Of a stretch of DNA of 64,000 bases, positions 1 through 8,353 are shown one piece after another. This DNA is from Alphaproteobacteria bacterium UBA6178 (lineage in GTDB: Bacteria > Pseudomonadota > Alphaproteobacteria > Rickettsiales > UBA3002). Under the pieces are notes generated by a model. It searched no databases and had not been told where the DNA came from. It saw only the letters and a list, made by a program, of their open reading frames with translations. The position numbers were made by a program, and so were the translations under genes. Location: assembly GCA_002422205.1 (NCBI GenBank), contig DITS01000001.1, positions 41,337 to 105,336 on the forward strand. Direction: 5' to 3'. Every line of letters begins with the position of its first letter. The first letter of the stretch is position 1.

Positions 1-351
1 CAGCACCGTCGAGCCGGTGGTGGTTAGCCCCGAGGCGGATTCGAAAAACGCATCGGTTACATCAATCGCATCGCTGCTCAAATAAAGCGGCAATGCCGCA
101 AATATAATCAGCAGCACATAAGTGGAGGTGGTAAAAATAAAGGCCTGACGAATATTCAGTGTGCCCCGATAGCCACGGTTGGTGAGAAATAAAATCCCAC
201 CCGAGAAACCCGTGATAAAAAACGACGCAGCAAAGACTTTCCAGTCTTCATTACCCACCGCCAGATCGAGCAGCATGGGTAGCAGCATGACCGCAGCCAG
301 CAGCGACAGCAGCACGCCATGGGCCAGTAAAATTGGGCGGGTATCCAGCAT
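1..351 (-). CDS. trkH: TrkH potassium uptake channel subunit, N-terminal part (cut by window edge)
   Basis: The reverse strand reads open for 117 codons from the ATG at 349-351 to the window edge, with an in-frame TAA upstream of that ATG. Hydrophobic segments lie at about residues 7-30, 40-57 and 69-92. Residues 104-115 read ESASGLTTTGST, the first pore loop and selectivity-filter pattern of the Trk/Ktr family. TrkH forms the membrane pore for K+ uptake and works with the cytoplasmic NAD-binding subunit TrkA, which is encoded far away at 27739-29118. The start lies 35 bp after the stop of the upstream membrane-protein gene, so it is probably the last visible gene of the minus-strand group 4015-1. 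The rest of the protein is outside the window. Confidence 0.85.
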   Translation of the reverse strand, partial: MLDTRPILLAHGVLLSLLAAVMLLPMLLDLAVGNEDWKVFAASFFITGFSGGILFLTNRGYRGTLNIRQAFIFTTSTYVLLIIFAALPLYLSSDAIDVTDAFFESASGLTTTGSTVL

Positions 352-385
352 CGTCGCTCTCTGTACAGCAGTTTAAGATTTCTGC

Positions 386-1861
386 CTAATTATTTGCTTT
401 CGCTGGTTTATACAGGAAAACACTCACTTTGTCATCCTTCCTAATGCGCTCCAGCACCTCACGCCCTCCGCCCATTTCATAGAGCAGCACATAGGGTGAG
501 CTATTGCTTAATACCAGCCCATCTATTTGGTATTTCTGCAATATTTTCTCCCAATCCGGGGGAAGTTGCTGAAAGGCAATAAAGTCTATAAGCAGCGATT
601 CGGGATAAGCCGTGCCCGCACGGCCATCGACAAAAGGTTTGAGCTTTGAGCGATAAATCATATACCCGCCCAAATCATAGTCATTCCAAAAGCGCGCATC
701 CGGATAGTCCGTCGCCACCGCATCAAACAGCTCGGCGGAGTAAATCGGCTTCTCTTCAATCAGCGGCGACAGGCTGATCATGGCTTGCAGCGGTGTAAAC
801 CATCCCAGCAACAGCACTATCACTACGCCAGCGCCCGCCGCCACCGAAGCACAGCATGGTAACTGCGTGGCCTCCATCGGCGAGCCACTATTGGATTGCC
901 GCTGATTATATTGGTGAAACCGCCATGCAATAAAGGGGGCGGCAGTCAGTGCAAAATAATAAAAATTGCGCGAGCTCTCAAATGCCGCCACCAGCCAGAT
1001 CACCGGAATCACACGGTCAGCCAGCGGCAGGTTTTTATCCTGATGGTCCGCAAGCAGAATGTATAAAAACACCGCCAATGAAAACCCGATGCTGATCCCG
1101 ATATTCAGTGGCTGCCATTCTTCGATATAGGCAGTAATCACGCTATCAAGCGTGCGCAACACCCCTTCGACAATATGAATATGCCACGGGGTCACCAGCG
1201 CCGCCAACAGGCATAGCACTCCCACTATAAACAAATGGTTACGCAAGGCGGTTTGTTTTTCTAAGTGGGACTGAATAAAATAAATACCCACAAACACATA
1301 CACCGCTAAAAACCCGCCATGCATATTCGCCCATATTATCGTGAGCAGCGGAATCGCATAGAGGCTGCGCACGCGCTGCTGCGTGGTCGCGCGAAACAGC
1401 CAGTAATGCAGCCATGCAGTGAATAAGAAACTCGCCAGTTGCGGGCGCGCATTCGCCGCCACCGGCCAAAACACCAACGCCACCACGGCGATGACTAAAC
1501 AAGCTTCCGATGCGCTTAAGCGTCCGCGTTTAATCAAATGATGCATCAGCACCGCCAGTGTGAGCGATAACATCGTCGCGGTCAGGATACGCAGTGATTC
1601 CAGCCCACCGGCTTTCACGATCGCGCTCATGCCAATATCCCACGCCCATGACAGATTAATCCAACGCGTATCACCCGCCGAGAAGGAAAACGGGTCAGCC
1701 TGCGGTATGCCATGCTCGATCATGTAATCGCCTGCTGCCAGATGCCATGGCACATCGGTATCAAGCAAGGCGGGTTGCCCCTTTATCAGCAGCCACACAA
1801 ACATGGCGATAAACACCGCGCTGACATAAGGATGCGGCAAAAGGCAGCGGATATTACGCAT
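386..1861 (-). CDS. polytopic membrane protein of unknown function
   Basis: About 491 residues with some ten or more hydrophobic segments followed by a soluble C-terminal region of about 110 residues. The early loop carries DTDVPWHLAAGDYMI and later DPFSF, and the tail has RFWNDYDLGGYMIY and FVDGRAGTAYP. These are hallmarks of a family of bacterial integral membrane proteins with a GT-C-like layout whose substrate is not known to me. The reading frame is open from 1894, but an ATG at 1861 overlaps the end of the upstream GT2 gene by only 8 bp and is preferred. The neighbours (a lipid-phosphate type GT2 and a UbiH-like enzyme) suggest a role in lipid-linked sugar transfer, which is inference only. 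Confidence 0.75.
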   Translation of the reverse strand: MRNIRCLLPHPYVSAVFIAMFVWLLIKGQPALLDTDVPWHLAAGDYMIEHGIPQADPFSFSAGDTRWINLSWAWDIGMSAIVKAGGLESLRILTATMLSLTLAVLMHHLIKRGRLSASEACLVIAVVALVFWPVAANARPQLASFLFTAWLHYWLFRATTQQRVRSLYAIPLLTIIWANMHGGFLAVYVFVGIYFIQSHLEKQTALRNHLFIVGVLCLLAALVTPWHIHIVEGVLRTLDSVITAYIEEWQPLNIGISIGFSLAVFLYILLADHQDKNLPLADRVIPVIWLVAAFESSRNFYYFALTAAPFIAWRFHQYNQRQSNSGSPMEATQLPCCASVAAGAGVVIVLLLGWFTPLQAMISLSPLIEEKPIYSAELFDAVATDYPDARFWNDYDLGGYMIYRSKLKPFVDGRAGTAYPESLLIDFIAFQQLPPDWEKILQKYQIDGLVLSNSSPYVLLYEMGGGREVLERIRKDDKVSVFLYKPAKANN

Positions 1862-2816
1862 CGGGATAATACACCTCCACGCCCAGTGCTTCATCGATCA
1901 GATAAAGGGGACGGCGTTTGGTTTCACGATAAATCCGGCCAATATATTCGCCCAGCACGCCCAGACTCATCAGTTGAATACCGCCCATAAACAGCACCGC
2001 CACCATCAGCGAGGCATAGCCGGGCACATCCGAGCCGCTCAGCAGCGTGCGCAAAATCAAAAATATCGCATAAATAAATGACAAAAGCGAAATCCCAGCA
2101 CCCACATAGGTCCAGACTTTCAACGGTATCGTGGTGAAAGAAAAAATCCCATCCAGCGCCAGTTTCCATAAGGAGAAAAAATTGAATTTTGATTCGCCCA
2201 CCGCACGTTCAGGTCGGTCATAAAATACCTGCGTAGTCGGATAACCCACCCATGACAGCAGCCCCTTCATAAAGCGGGTGCGCTCCTGCATGCGGCGAAT
2301 CGCCTCCACCACCACATGATCCATCAGGCGGAAGTCACCGGTATTTTTGGGGATTTCCGTGTGCGATACTTTGCCCATCACACGGTAAAACATCAAGGCG
2401 GTATGACGCTTGAGAAAGCTATCTTCGCTGCGCAGGCGGCGTGTGGCCAGTACCACCTTAAACCCTGCGCGCCATTGCTCCACCATCTCCACTATCAATT
2501 CCGGCGGGTCTTGCAAATCGGCGTCAATCGGCACCACCGCCTGTCCGCGCGCATGGTATAATCCGGCGGTTAGCGCGGTTTCCTTGCCAAAATTGCGTGA
2601 CAGGCTAATCAGCTTGATGCGTTTGTCACGGGCATGCCAGCCACGCACCCCGTCGGCGGTGCTGTCACGGCTGCCATCATTCACGCAAATGATTTCCCAA
2701 TCCGCCGTGATCGACTCCAGCACCGGCACCACCCTGCCAAAAAAAACGTCCAGCCCATCGGCCTCATGATACATCGGTACCACCACGCTTAACATCGGGG
2801 GAATCGCCATGGCCAT
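1854..2816 (-). CDS. GT2-family membrane glycosyltransferase (GtrB/ArnC/DPM type)
   Basis: 320 residues. The N-terminal GT-A domain begins LSVVVPMYHEADG and has IDADLQDPP (the metal-binding DxD region) and the later ERAVGESKFNF segment. Two C-terminal transmembrane helices follow (about residues 232-257 and 266-290). This is the layout of enzymes that move a sugar from a nucleotide donor onto undecaprenyl or dolichyl phosphate at the inner membrane. The start ATG overlaps the stop codon of the UbiH-like gene (TGATG), so translation is probably coupled. The next gene downstream is a polytopic membrane protein that could use the lipid-linked sugar. The sugar itself cannot be read from the sequence. 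Confidence 0.85.
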   Translation of the reverse strand: MAMAIPPMLSVVVPMYHEADGLDVFFGRVVPVLESITADWEIICVNDGSRDSTADGVRGWHARDKRIKLISLSRNFGKETALTAGLYHARGQAVVPIDADLQDPPELIVEMVEQWRAGFKVVLATRRLRSEDSFLKRHTALMFYRVMGKVSHTEIPKNTGDFRLMDHVVVEAIRRMQERTRFMKGLLSWVGYPTTQVFYDRPERAVGESKFNFFSLWKLALDGIFSFTTIPLKVWTYVGAGISLLSFIYAIFLILRTLLSGSDVPGYASLMVAVLFMGGIQLMSLGVLGEYIGRIYRETKRRPLYLIDEALGVEVYYPDA

Positions 2817-4015
2817 CAGCTTGCTTCTTTCTGCATCAGTGTGGGTAAATCGCCGACCATACCCATGGCGTGGCGCATAAAAAATTGCTTCAACGGCATC
2901 ACCTGATTCACGCCGTTTAGCCCCGCATCGCGTAGCAGGCGCAGCGGCAGTATATCATTAGAGAATAACAGATTCAGCCCATGCGTGGCCGCCGCCATGC
3001 TGGCCACGTCAAAGCGGCGCCAGCGCGCATAATCGTTCAGCAGCGCATCCGCGCCAATATCCAGCCCCAGTCGGGCGCGTGCGAGTATCAGCTCCGCTAT
3101 CGCCGCCACATCGCGATAGCCTAAATTCACGCCCTGCCCTGCAATCGGGTGAATCGCATGTGCTGCATCGCCGATCAGCGCGGCGCGCGGCGCAATGCTG
3201 CGCTCAGCGCGGATAAGTTTCAGCGGATAGGCAAAGCGCGGACCGGCAAGCGATAGCTCGCCCAGATGCTCCCCTGCCCGCTTGCGGATTTCCTGCAGCA
3301 ATGCTGTCTCGTCCAATTGCAACATGCGCTGCGCCACCGCGTCGCGTTCGGTCCACACAATATTGGTGCGCTGCTCACTCATCGGCAGCAGGGCAAACGG
3401 GCCAGCGGGTAAAAACCGCTCCACCGCCAATCCATGGTGTGGCGCGCTATGTGCAATGGTACATACAATCGCCGTTTGGCCATATTCGCTGATATTCGCC
3501 TTAATACCCAGCATATCGCGCGTGGCTGACATTTTACCATCCGCTACCAGCAGCAGCGGCGCTTTGAGTTGTGTACCATTATCCAGCGTCACCTGTGCCA
3601 GTGCGCCGTCATTGTTCACCGCCGTCACTTTGGCGGGGGCGTGCAACGTTATCGCATCGTAACGCGCCAGCTGGCCATAGAGCGCCTGCCGCAAATGCCG
3701 GTTTTCGATGATATGACCAAAGGGTTCCTCGCCCGCATCTTTATAATGGTAATGCACATAGGCACCCGTATCCTGATCGCACACGCGAATATCATCAATC
3801 GGCTCGGCATGGGCAATATCGGGCCAGACCTCTAGCGCTTCCAGCACACAGCGCGAGCCATAGGCAATCGCCGCCGTGCGCCCGTCATAGGCAGACTCCA
3901 GCCTTGCATTTTGCGAGGCGGCATCAATCAACGCCACGCGCAAGCCCCCGCGCGCCAGCGCTATCGCCATCGCCGAGCCAACCAGTCCGGAGCCAATAAT
4001 AACCACATCCTGCAT
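2816..4015 (-). CDS. FAD-dependent monooxygenase, UbiH/UbiF/COQ6 family
   Basis: About 399 residues from the chosen ATG at 4015. The frame is open from 4054, but the family starts directly with the FAD fold, here VVIIGSGLVGSAMAIALA. The second FAD motif DGKMSATRDMLGI lies mid-protein and GDAAHAIHPIAGQGVN is the C-terminal FAD/ribityl-binding motif. Enzymes of this family hydroxylate the aromatic ring during ubiquinone synthesis using NAD(P)H and O2. Family members acting at C-5, C-6 or C-1 cannot be told apart by motif alone. It is first in a minus-strand group of overlapping genes. The link to the glycosyltransferase downstream appears to be positional only. Confidence 0.88.
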   Translation of the reverse strand: MQDVVIIGSGLVGSAMAIALARGGLRVALIDAASQNARLESAYDGRTAAIAYGSRCVLEALEVWPDIAHAEPIDDIRVCDQDTGAYVHYHYKDAGEEPFGHIIENRHLRQALYGQLARYDAITLHAPAKVTAVNNDGALAQVTLDNGTQLKAPLLLVADGKMSATRDMLGIKANISEYGQTAIVCTIAHSAPHHGLAVERFLPAGPFALLPMSEQRTNIVWTERDAVAQRMLQLDETALLQEIRKRAGEHLGELSLAGPRFAYPLKLIRAERSIAPRAALIGDAAHAIHPIAGQGVNLGYRDVAAIAELILARARLGLDIGADALLNDYARWRRFDVASMAAATHGLNLLFSNDILPLRLLRDAGLNGVNQVMPLKQFFMRHAMGMVGDLPTLMQKEAS

Positions 4016-4089
4016 GCCCGAAATGTATGGTAAAGCGCCTGACTTGCCAAGCAATGTTTGTGGTTCACTCCCTCTGTCAGTAACAAAGT

Positions 4090-4168
4090 GGATCGCCCGG
4101 ATCGGCGAGGCCGACCGGAGGATGACAGTATCATGAGGGTTGTCACCCCGTGCTTGTCACGGGGTGAC
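4090..4168. repeat. two palindromic GTCA...TCC elements
   Basis: 4090-4126 is a reverse-oriented element (reads GTCATCCTCC... on the minus strand, ends GATCC). 4142-4168 is a near-perfect hairpin with arms GTCACCCCGT and ACGGGGTGAC. Both follow the common plan seen throughout the window. Confidence 0.8.
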
Positions 4169-4189
4169 AGCATATAAGCAACTTCACTT

Positions 4190-4224
4190 CCCCCTCTCCC
4201 TCACGGAGAGGGTCGGGGTGAGGG
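4190..4224 (+). repeat. CCCTCTCC...GAGAGGGTCGGGGTGAGGG extragenic repeat
   Basis: Imperfect palindrome rich in CCCTCTCCC and GGGAGAGG, followed by TCGGGGTGAGGG. Similar copies lie at 29131-29165 (degenerate) and 45958-45993. It lies between ubiH and amtB and carries no gene. Confidence 0.65.
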
Positions 4225-4251
4225 CTTTCTTCCTGTCCATCACACAGGCAC

Positions 4252-4272
4252 GCTGCTTAAAAATTAAGCAGC
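4252..4272. promoter_or_regulatory. dyad upstream of amtB, possible activator (NtrC-like) site
   Basis: Perfect 9-bp inverted repeat: arms GCTGCTTAA and TTAAGCAGC around AAA. The outer triplets give TGC-N11-GCA, the same outer spacing as the NtrC box TGCACC-N5-GGTGCA, but the inner bases differ. The centre is about 130 bp before the predicted sigma-54 transcription start, a normal distance for an enhancer. No T-run follows, so a terminator is less likely. Confidence 0.4.
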
Positions 4273-4366
4273 CACTGTGCGCAAAACAGCCAAGCCAACC
4301 TTGTATTCCGCCCCAGGAAAATAGCTAATTTCATAAAATTCAATCGGCTGCACCATGCAACCGAAG

Positions 4367-4384
4367 TTGGCACGGATATTGGAA
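4367..4384 (+). promoter_or_regulatory. sigma-54 (RpoN) type promoter of amtB
   Basis: TTGGCACG-N4-TTGGA matches the -24/-12 consensus TGGCACG-N4-TTGCW with the invariant GG and a one-base change in the -12 part. It lies about 65 bp upstream of the amtB start. NtrC is encoded at 22362 in the same window, and amtB is a classic RpoN/NtrC target. A 14-bp palindrome (GGTTTTGCAAAACC, 4396-4409) lies just downstream in the predicted leader. Confidence 0.65.
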
Positions 4385-4448
4385 TAGCAATGGTTGGTTT
4401 TGCAAAACCGTGTGTGTGAGATTAATTTAATTCAGGGACTGTAATCAT

Positions 4449-5780
4449 ATGAATGTAACGCTTCGTTCTCGTCCTGCTGCGGTATTGTTTGCCGCTGCGG
4501 TCGCTTTTTTGCCCGGCATGGCCTTTGCCGCTGTCGAGGCAGAGACTCAATTTATTTTCAATACGCTGATATTTCTGATCGGTGGCTTTTTGGTGATGTT
4601 TATGGCGGCGGGCTTTTGCTGCCTTGAGGCTGGCTTCGTGCGCAGCTCCAGCGTTACCACCATCTGCGTGAAAAACATTGCGCTCTATGCCATTGCGGGC
4701 CTGATGTATTATGTGGTGGGCTACAATCTGATGTATAGCGGTGTGGATGGTGGCTTTATGGGCACCTTCAGCATGTGGAGCATCGATGATTCGGCCAATC
4801 TGAATGCGGACGGCGAATTTATCGGCGAAGGTGGTTATGCCGCCGCGTCTGACTGGTTCTTCCAGATGGTGTTTGTCGGCACCGCCGCTTCTATCGTATC
4901 CGGTGCGGTGGCTGAGCGCGTCAAATTATGGTCATTCCTTGCATTTTCCGCTGTATTATGTGGCTTCATCTATCCTATTACCGGTTCATGGCAATGGGGC
5001 GGTGGCTGGCTGAGCGAGCGCGGTTTCTCCGATTTTGCCGGTTCTACGCTGGTGCATTCGGTGGGTGGCTGGGCTGCTTTGGTTGGTGTGCTGCTGATCG
5101 GTGCACGCAAAGGCCGCTTCACCAAAGATGGTAAATCCATTCCCATGCCCGGCTCTTCGGTGCCGTTGGCAACGTTGGGTACCTTTATTCTCTGGTTAGG
5201 TTGGTTCGGCTTTAACGGTGCTTCGCAACTCGCGTTGGGTACCGGTGCCGATGCGGCTGCCATTGCCACCATTTTCGTCAACACCAATATCGCCGCCTGC
5301 GGTGGTTTGCTGGCTGCGATGTTGTTTACCCAGCTGATCTTCAAAAAGGTCGATCCCAGCATGGCGCTCAATGGCGCACTGGCTGGTCTGGTCAGCATCA
5401 CTGCCGAGCCGCTGGCTCCGGTCATGGGCGAAGCCTTGCTGATTGGTGCGGTTGGCGGCATCGTGATGGCCTTCGCAGTTCTCGCGCTCGATAAATTCAA
5501 AATCGACGATGTGGTGGGTGCGATTCCGGTTCACTTGGCTTGCGGTATCTGGGGTACGCTCGCTGTGCCGATTACCAATGTCGAAACCAGCTTTATCACT
5601 CAGGCGATCGGCGTGGTATCGATTGGCGCATTCACCGTGGTCACCACCTTGGTTGTATGGGTGGTTATCAAAGCGGTTATGGGCGTGCGTATCACCGACG
5701 CAATGGAAGAGATAGGCATTGATCAAGCGGAAACCGGTCTGGATGCGTATCCCGACTTCGTCCGCACCAGCAAAGCCTGA
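4449..5780 (+). CDS. amtB: ammonium transporter AmtB
   Basis: 443 residues, normal for the Amt/Mep/Rh family. A cleavable signal peptide is visible (residues 1-28, ending GMAFAA), as in E. coli AmtB. Eleven transmembrane segments follow. Channel residues are present: the Asp in DFAGSTLVHS (D195), the paired pore histidines H203 and H362 (in VHLACGIWGT) and the WFGFNG segment near 252. The C-terminal cytoplasmic tail is short. It takes up NH4+/NH3 across the inner membrane. It stands alone: the usual partner glnK (a PII protein that gates the channel) is not next to it. It is expected to be switched on under nitrogen limitation through the sigma-54 promoter upstream. A terminator follows directly. 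Confidence 0.95.
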   Translation: MNVTLRSRPAAVLFAAAVAFLPGMAFAAVEAETQFIFNTLIFLIGGFLVMFMAAGFCCLEAGFVRSSSVTTICVKNIALYAIAGLMYYVVGYNLMYSGVDGGFMGTFSMWSIDDSANLNADGEFIGEGGYAAASDWFFQMVFVGTAASIVSGAVAERVKLWSFLAFSAVLCGFIYPITGSWQWGGGWLSERGFSDFAGSTLVHSVGGWAALVGVLLIGARKGRFTKDGKSIPMPGSSVPLATLGTFILWLGWFGFNGASQLALGTGADAAAIATIFVNTNIAACGGLLAAMLFTQLIFKKVDPSMALNGALAGLVSITAEPLAPVMGEALLIGAVGGIVMAFAVLALDKFKIDDVVGAIPVHLACGIWGTLAVPITNVETSFITQAIGVVSIGAFTVVTTLVVWVVIKAVMGVRITDAMEEIGIDQAETGLDAYPDFVRTSKA

Positions 5781-5805
5781 TACGATTGTTCCTGCAACTT
5801 GAGAC

Positions 5806-5835
5806 ATCCCGGGAGGAGACTCCCGGGATTTTTTT
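5806..5835 (+). terminator. rho-independent terminator of amtB
   Basis: Ten-base arms ATCCCGGGAG and CTCCCGGGAT around a GAGA loop, followed by seven T. It begins 26 bp after the amtB stop. Confidence 0.9.
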
Positions 5836-5845
5836 AGTTTTTGCG

Positions 5846-5926
5846 TTTGCTCCTGCTCTGGGCTACTGCCCTCCGCAATGAGCCTAATGCTTCGCGACTA
5901 AAGGCTCGGACTCCTGTCCTCGTTCT
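5846..5926 (+). repeat. 82-bp structured element, copy 1
   Basis: Copy of the five-member family with TACT-loop hairpins (others at 11761, 12025, 31502, 45866). Hairpin one is GGGC-TACT-GCCC, the middle stem is GAGCCT/AGGCTC, and hairpin three is GGAC-TCCT-GTCC. It follows the amtB terminator. Confidence 0.75.
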
Positions 5927-5935
5927 CTATTATTC

Positions 5936-6067
5936 GTCATGCTGCGGGACGCGGAGCGTCAGCGCAGTATCTTCTGCCACCTCATGAGATCCTGCGCTCT
6001 TGCTGCGCAAGCCGCAGGATGACAAAATTATGGAAGGCTGTCACCCCGTCGCATGACGGGGTCCGGC
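5936..6067. repeat. three palindromic GTCA...TCC elements
   Basis: 5936-5972 forward (GTCATGCTGCG... ending GCAGTATCT), 5987-6023 reverse (AGATCCTGCG... ending CAGGATGAC), 6040-6067 forward (GTCACCCCGTC, loop GCAT, then GACGGGGTCC). With the 82-bp element they fill the amtB-xthA spacer (5836-6168); no gene is seen there. Confidence 0.8.
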
Positions 6068-6168
6068 CTTCCGCTCTTCCCTCAGCAAGATAGCCGGAGC
6101 GCGCGGCTCTTTCTTACGTGCCTTATCAACACTAGACTCCACCCCTCCAACCTTGTATCGTGGCGCGC

Positions 6169-6966
6169 ATGAGCCTTCGTATTGCCACTTGGAATATCAA
6201 TTCCGTCCGCATCCGCAATGATCTGATCGCCCGTTTCGTGGCAGAGCATTCCCCCGATATTTTATGCCTGCAGGAAACCAAGGTCGATAACCCCCTCTTC
6301 CCGCTCGAGGCGCTGCAGGCGCTGGGTTATCCGCATGTGTTTTTCGAAGGCCAGAAAAGCTATAACGGCGTGGCCATCTTATCCAAAGTACCACTAATGA
6401 ATCGCCGTTGCGTGCATTTTATCGACAAGCAGGAATGCCGCCATATCGCTGCCGATCTGCCGTGCGGTGCGCAATTACATAACGTCTATATCCCCGCAGG
6501 CGGTGACATTCCCGATGTGGAGTTGAATGAAAAATTCAAAGACAAGCTCGCTTTTGTCGATGCGCTGGCGCGCTGGTCAGCTGATGATGCCATCGCCACC
6601 CAGCGCGCGATCATTGTGGGCGATATGAATATCGCGCCGCTGGAGCATGATGTGTGGTCGCACAAGCAATTGTTGAATGTGGTGAGTCATACACCCATCG
6701 AAGTCGAGAAATTCACCGCTTTCCAACGTGCCGGAAAATGGGTCGATTGCCTACGCGAACTGGTGCCGCATGATCAGAAACTCTACAGCTGGTGGAGCTA
6801 CCGCGCACGTGATTGGAAGGCGTCGAATCGTGGCCGCCGCCTCGATCATATCTGGATTACCCCGCCCTTGCGCAACAGCCTCAAAGGCGGCATGATCTAC
6901 CCCGCAGCGCGCGGCTGGGACAAACCGTCCGACCATGTGCCGGTGATGGTGGAATTAGAGCTCTAA
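6169..6966 (+). CDS. xthA: exodeoxyribonuclease III (AP endonuclease)
   Basis: 265 residues from the ATG at 6169; a GTG at 6160 in the same frame is possible, but the family begins directly with LRIATWNINSVR. All motifs of the Xth/APE1 branch of the endonuclease/exonuclease/phosphatase fold are present: LCLQETK (metal-binding Glu), YNGVAILS, GDMNIAP (Asp/Asn of the active site), RRLDHIWIT and the terminal SDHVPV (catalytic Asp-His). It cuts abasic sites and degrades one strand from the 3' end during base-excision repair in the cytoplasm. The M23 peptidase gene starts only 2 bp after its stop, so the two are co-transcribed, although the functions are unrelated. Confidence 0.95.
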   Translation: MSLRIATWNINSVRIRNDLIARFVAEHSPDILCLQETKVDNPLFPLEALQALGYPHVFFEGQKSYNGVAILSKVPLMNRRCVHFIDKQECRHIAADLPCGAQLHNVYIPAGGDIPDVELNEKFKDKLAFVDALARWSADDAIATQRAIIVGDMNIAPLEHDVWSHKQLLNVVSHTPIEVEKFTAFQRAGKWVDCLRELVPHDQKLYSWWSYRARDWKASNRGRRLDHIWITPPLRNSLKGGMIYPAARGWDKPSDHVPVMVELEL

Positions 6967-6968
6967 CG

Positions 6969-8039
6969 ATGGTGACGATTACAATGCTCGTCTTATTTGC
7001 CTTTTTGCTAGTGGCTGCATTATCGGCCATTATGCCCATGTATTCCTACGCGCTGACGCTGGATACGCCGGTTGATTGCGCCATCGGGCAGGAATGCTTT
7101 ATTCAAAATTACGTCGATATCGATCGTAGCGATCAATATCATGATTACCGCTGCGGACCGCTCAGCTATGACGGCCATAAAGGCACCGATTTCCGATTGA
7201 AAAATTTGGTGCAGATGCGCGAAGGGGTCGATGTGCTTGCGGCAGCAGACGGCGAAGTGGTGAATGTGCGCGACGGGATGGACGATATCACTTTCCGTAA
7301 TTTGCCCGCCGATGCGCTTACCAACCGCGAATGCGGCAATGGTGTGCTGCTCAAACATAAGGGTGGTTATCAAACACAATATTGCCATTTGATGAAAGGC
7401 TCGGTTGCCGTTGCGCCCCAAGATACGGTGAAGCGTGGTGACGTGCTGGGCAAAATCGGCATCTCCGGCATGAGCGAATTTCCGCATCTGCATCTGGAGG
7501 TACGCGATCGTGACGGACGAATCATGGACCCATTTTCTGGTCTGGCCGAGAACGCGATTTGCGATGATAAAGCAGATACAAAATCCTTATGGCGTACCGA
7601 TATTCAGCCGCAAATGGCTTATATCCCCACCGGTATTTTGAGTGTCGGTTTTTCTTCCTCCATCCCAAATGCCGAAGGCGTGCGCGATGGTCAGTTTACT
7701 GAAAGCACATTAGCGTCCGATGCGCGCTCGATGATTTTCTGGGCCGATTTATTCGGTCTGCGCAAAGGCGATGTGCTCGATCTGCGATTAGTCGGGCCTG
7801 ATAATGTCGTCATGGTGCATCACGATCAGGTGATCGATGGTAACAAGGCGCAGTTTTTTCAATTTATCGGCAAGCATCTGCGCGAGCCGATGTGGGCGGG
7901 TGGTAGTTATCGCGCACGTGTGAAATTATCGCGCCAGATGAATGGCGAAATGCAGCCGGTGCTTGAGCATGAAGCCACGCTCGATATGCCCCTGCCCGAA
8001 GTCAGCAAAGAAGATTTTATTCGTCAGCTGGAAGAATAA
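6969..8039 (+). CDS. M23-family zinc metallopeptidase (LytM-like), exported
   Basis: 356 residues from the ATG at 6969; the open frame reaches back into xthA, but that part is out of register with any domain. An N-terminal hydrophobic stretch (residues 5-28) is a signal peptide or anchor. The LytM core has DGHKGTDF (H70 and D74), YCHL (H140) and HLHLEVR (H173, H175), the complete HxxxD / HxH zinc and catalytic set. Active M23 enzymes cut peptidoglycan cross-links in the periplasm. The C-terminal 150 residues form a second domain I do not recognise, with WADLFGLRKGDVLDL. It sits head to tail with xthA and is convergent with the DUF1150 gene. Confidence 0.85.
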   Translation: MVTITMLVLFAFLLVAALSAIMPMYSYALTLDTPVDCAIGQECFIQNYVDIDRSDQYHDYRCGPLSYDGHKGTDFRLKNLVQMREGVDVLAAADGEVVNVRDGMDDITFRNLPADALTNRECGNGVLLKHKGGYQTQYCHLMKGSVAVAPQDTVKRGDVLGKIGISGMSEFPHLHLEVRDRDGRIMDPFSGLAENAICDDKADTKSLWRTDIQPQMAYIPTGILSVGFSSSIPNAEGVRDGQFTESTLASDARSMIFWADLFGLRKGDVLDLRLVGPDNVVMVHHDQVIDGNKAQFFQFIGKHLREPMWAGGSYRARVKLSRQMNGEMQPVLEHEATLDMPLPEVSKEDFIRQLEE

Positions 8040-8042
8040 GGA

Positions 8043-8258
8043 TTAGTGGATTTTGACCGGCGTCAGATTGTGCTTACGCACCGATGCGCTGGCCGCGTCC
8101 ATTGATTCAAAAATCGCCAGCGGCGTGCCATCGGCGGCATAAACCGCATAGCCCATTTCGCCATTATCGCTGATGGGGCGAATATAGGCAAACCGGTCCA
8201 CTCCCATCATCGACATAATCATATCGGATATTTCGATGTGGTCTTGGGTCGGTTTCAT
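8043..8258 (-). CDS. DUF1150 family small protein
   Basis: 71 residues from the ATG at 8258, which has a GGAGA ribosome site; the longer frame from 8354 overlaps the lolA stop and has no family match. The C-terminal half reads YAVYAADGTPLAIF and RKHNLTPVKIH, the conserved signature of DUF1150, a family found almost only in Alphaproteobacteria. Function is unknown; homologues often sit near small heat-shock protein genes, which is not so here. It lies downstream of ftsK and lolA on the same strand. Confidence 0.8.
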   Translation of the reverse strand: MKPTQDHIEISDMIMSMMGVDRFAYIRPISDNGEMGYAVYAADGTPLAIFESMDAASASVRKHNLTPVKIH

Positions 8259-8353
8259 AGGCGGTCTCCACTGTGTTATTTTTGCTCTCAATGTAGCATA
8301 GCGAAAATCGCCTGTCCCGTGTGTGACAGTTTGGTGAAGTATGCAATCAAGCA

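Noticed and set aside
4252..4272. Rho-independent terminator upstream of amtB
   Set aside because: The 9-bp hairpin is AT-rich and has no T-run after it; an operator is more likely.
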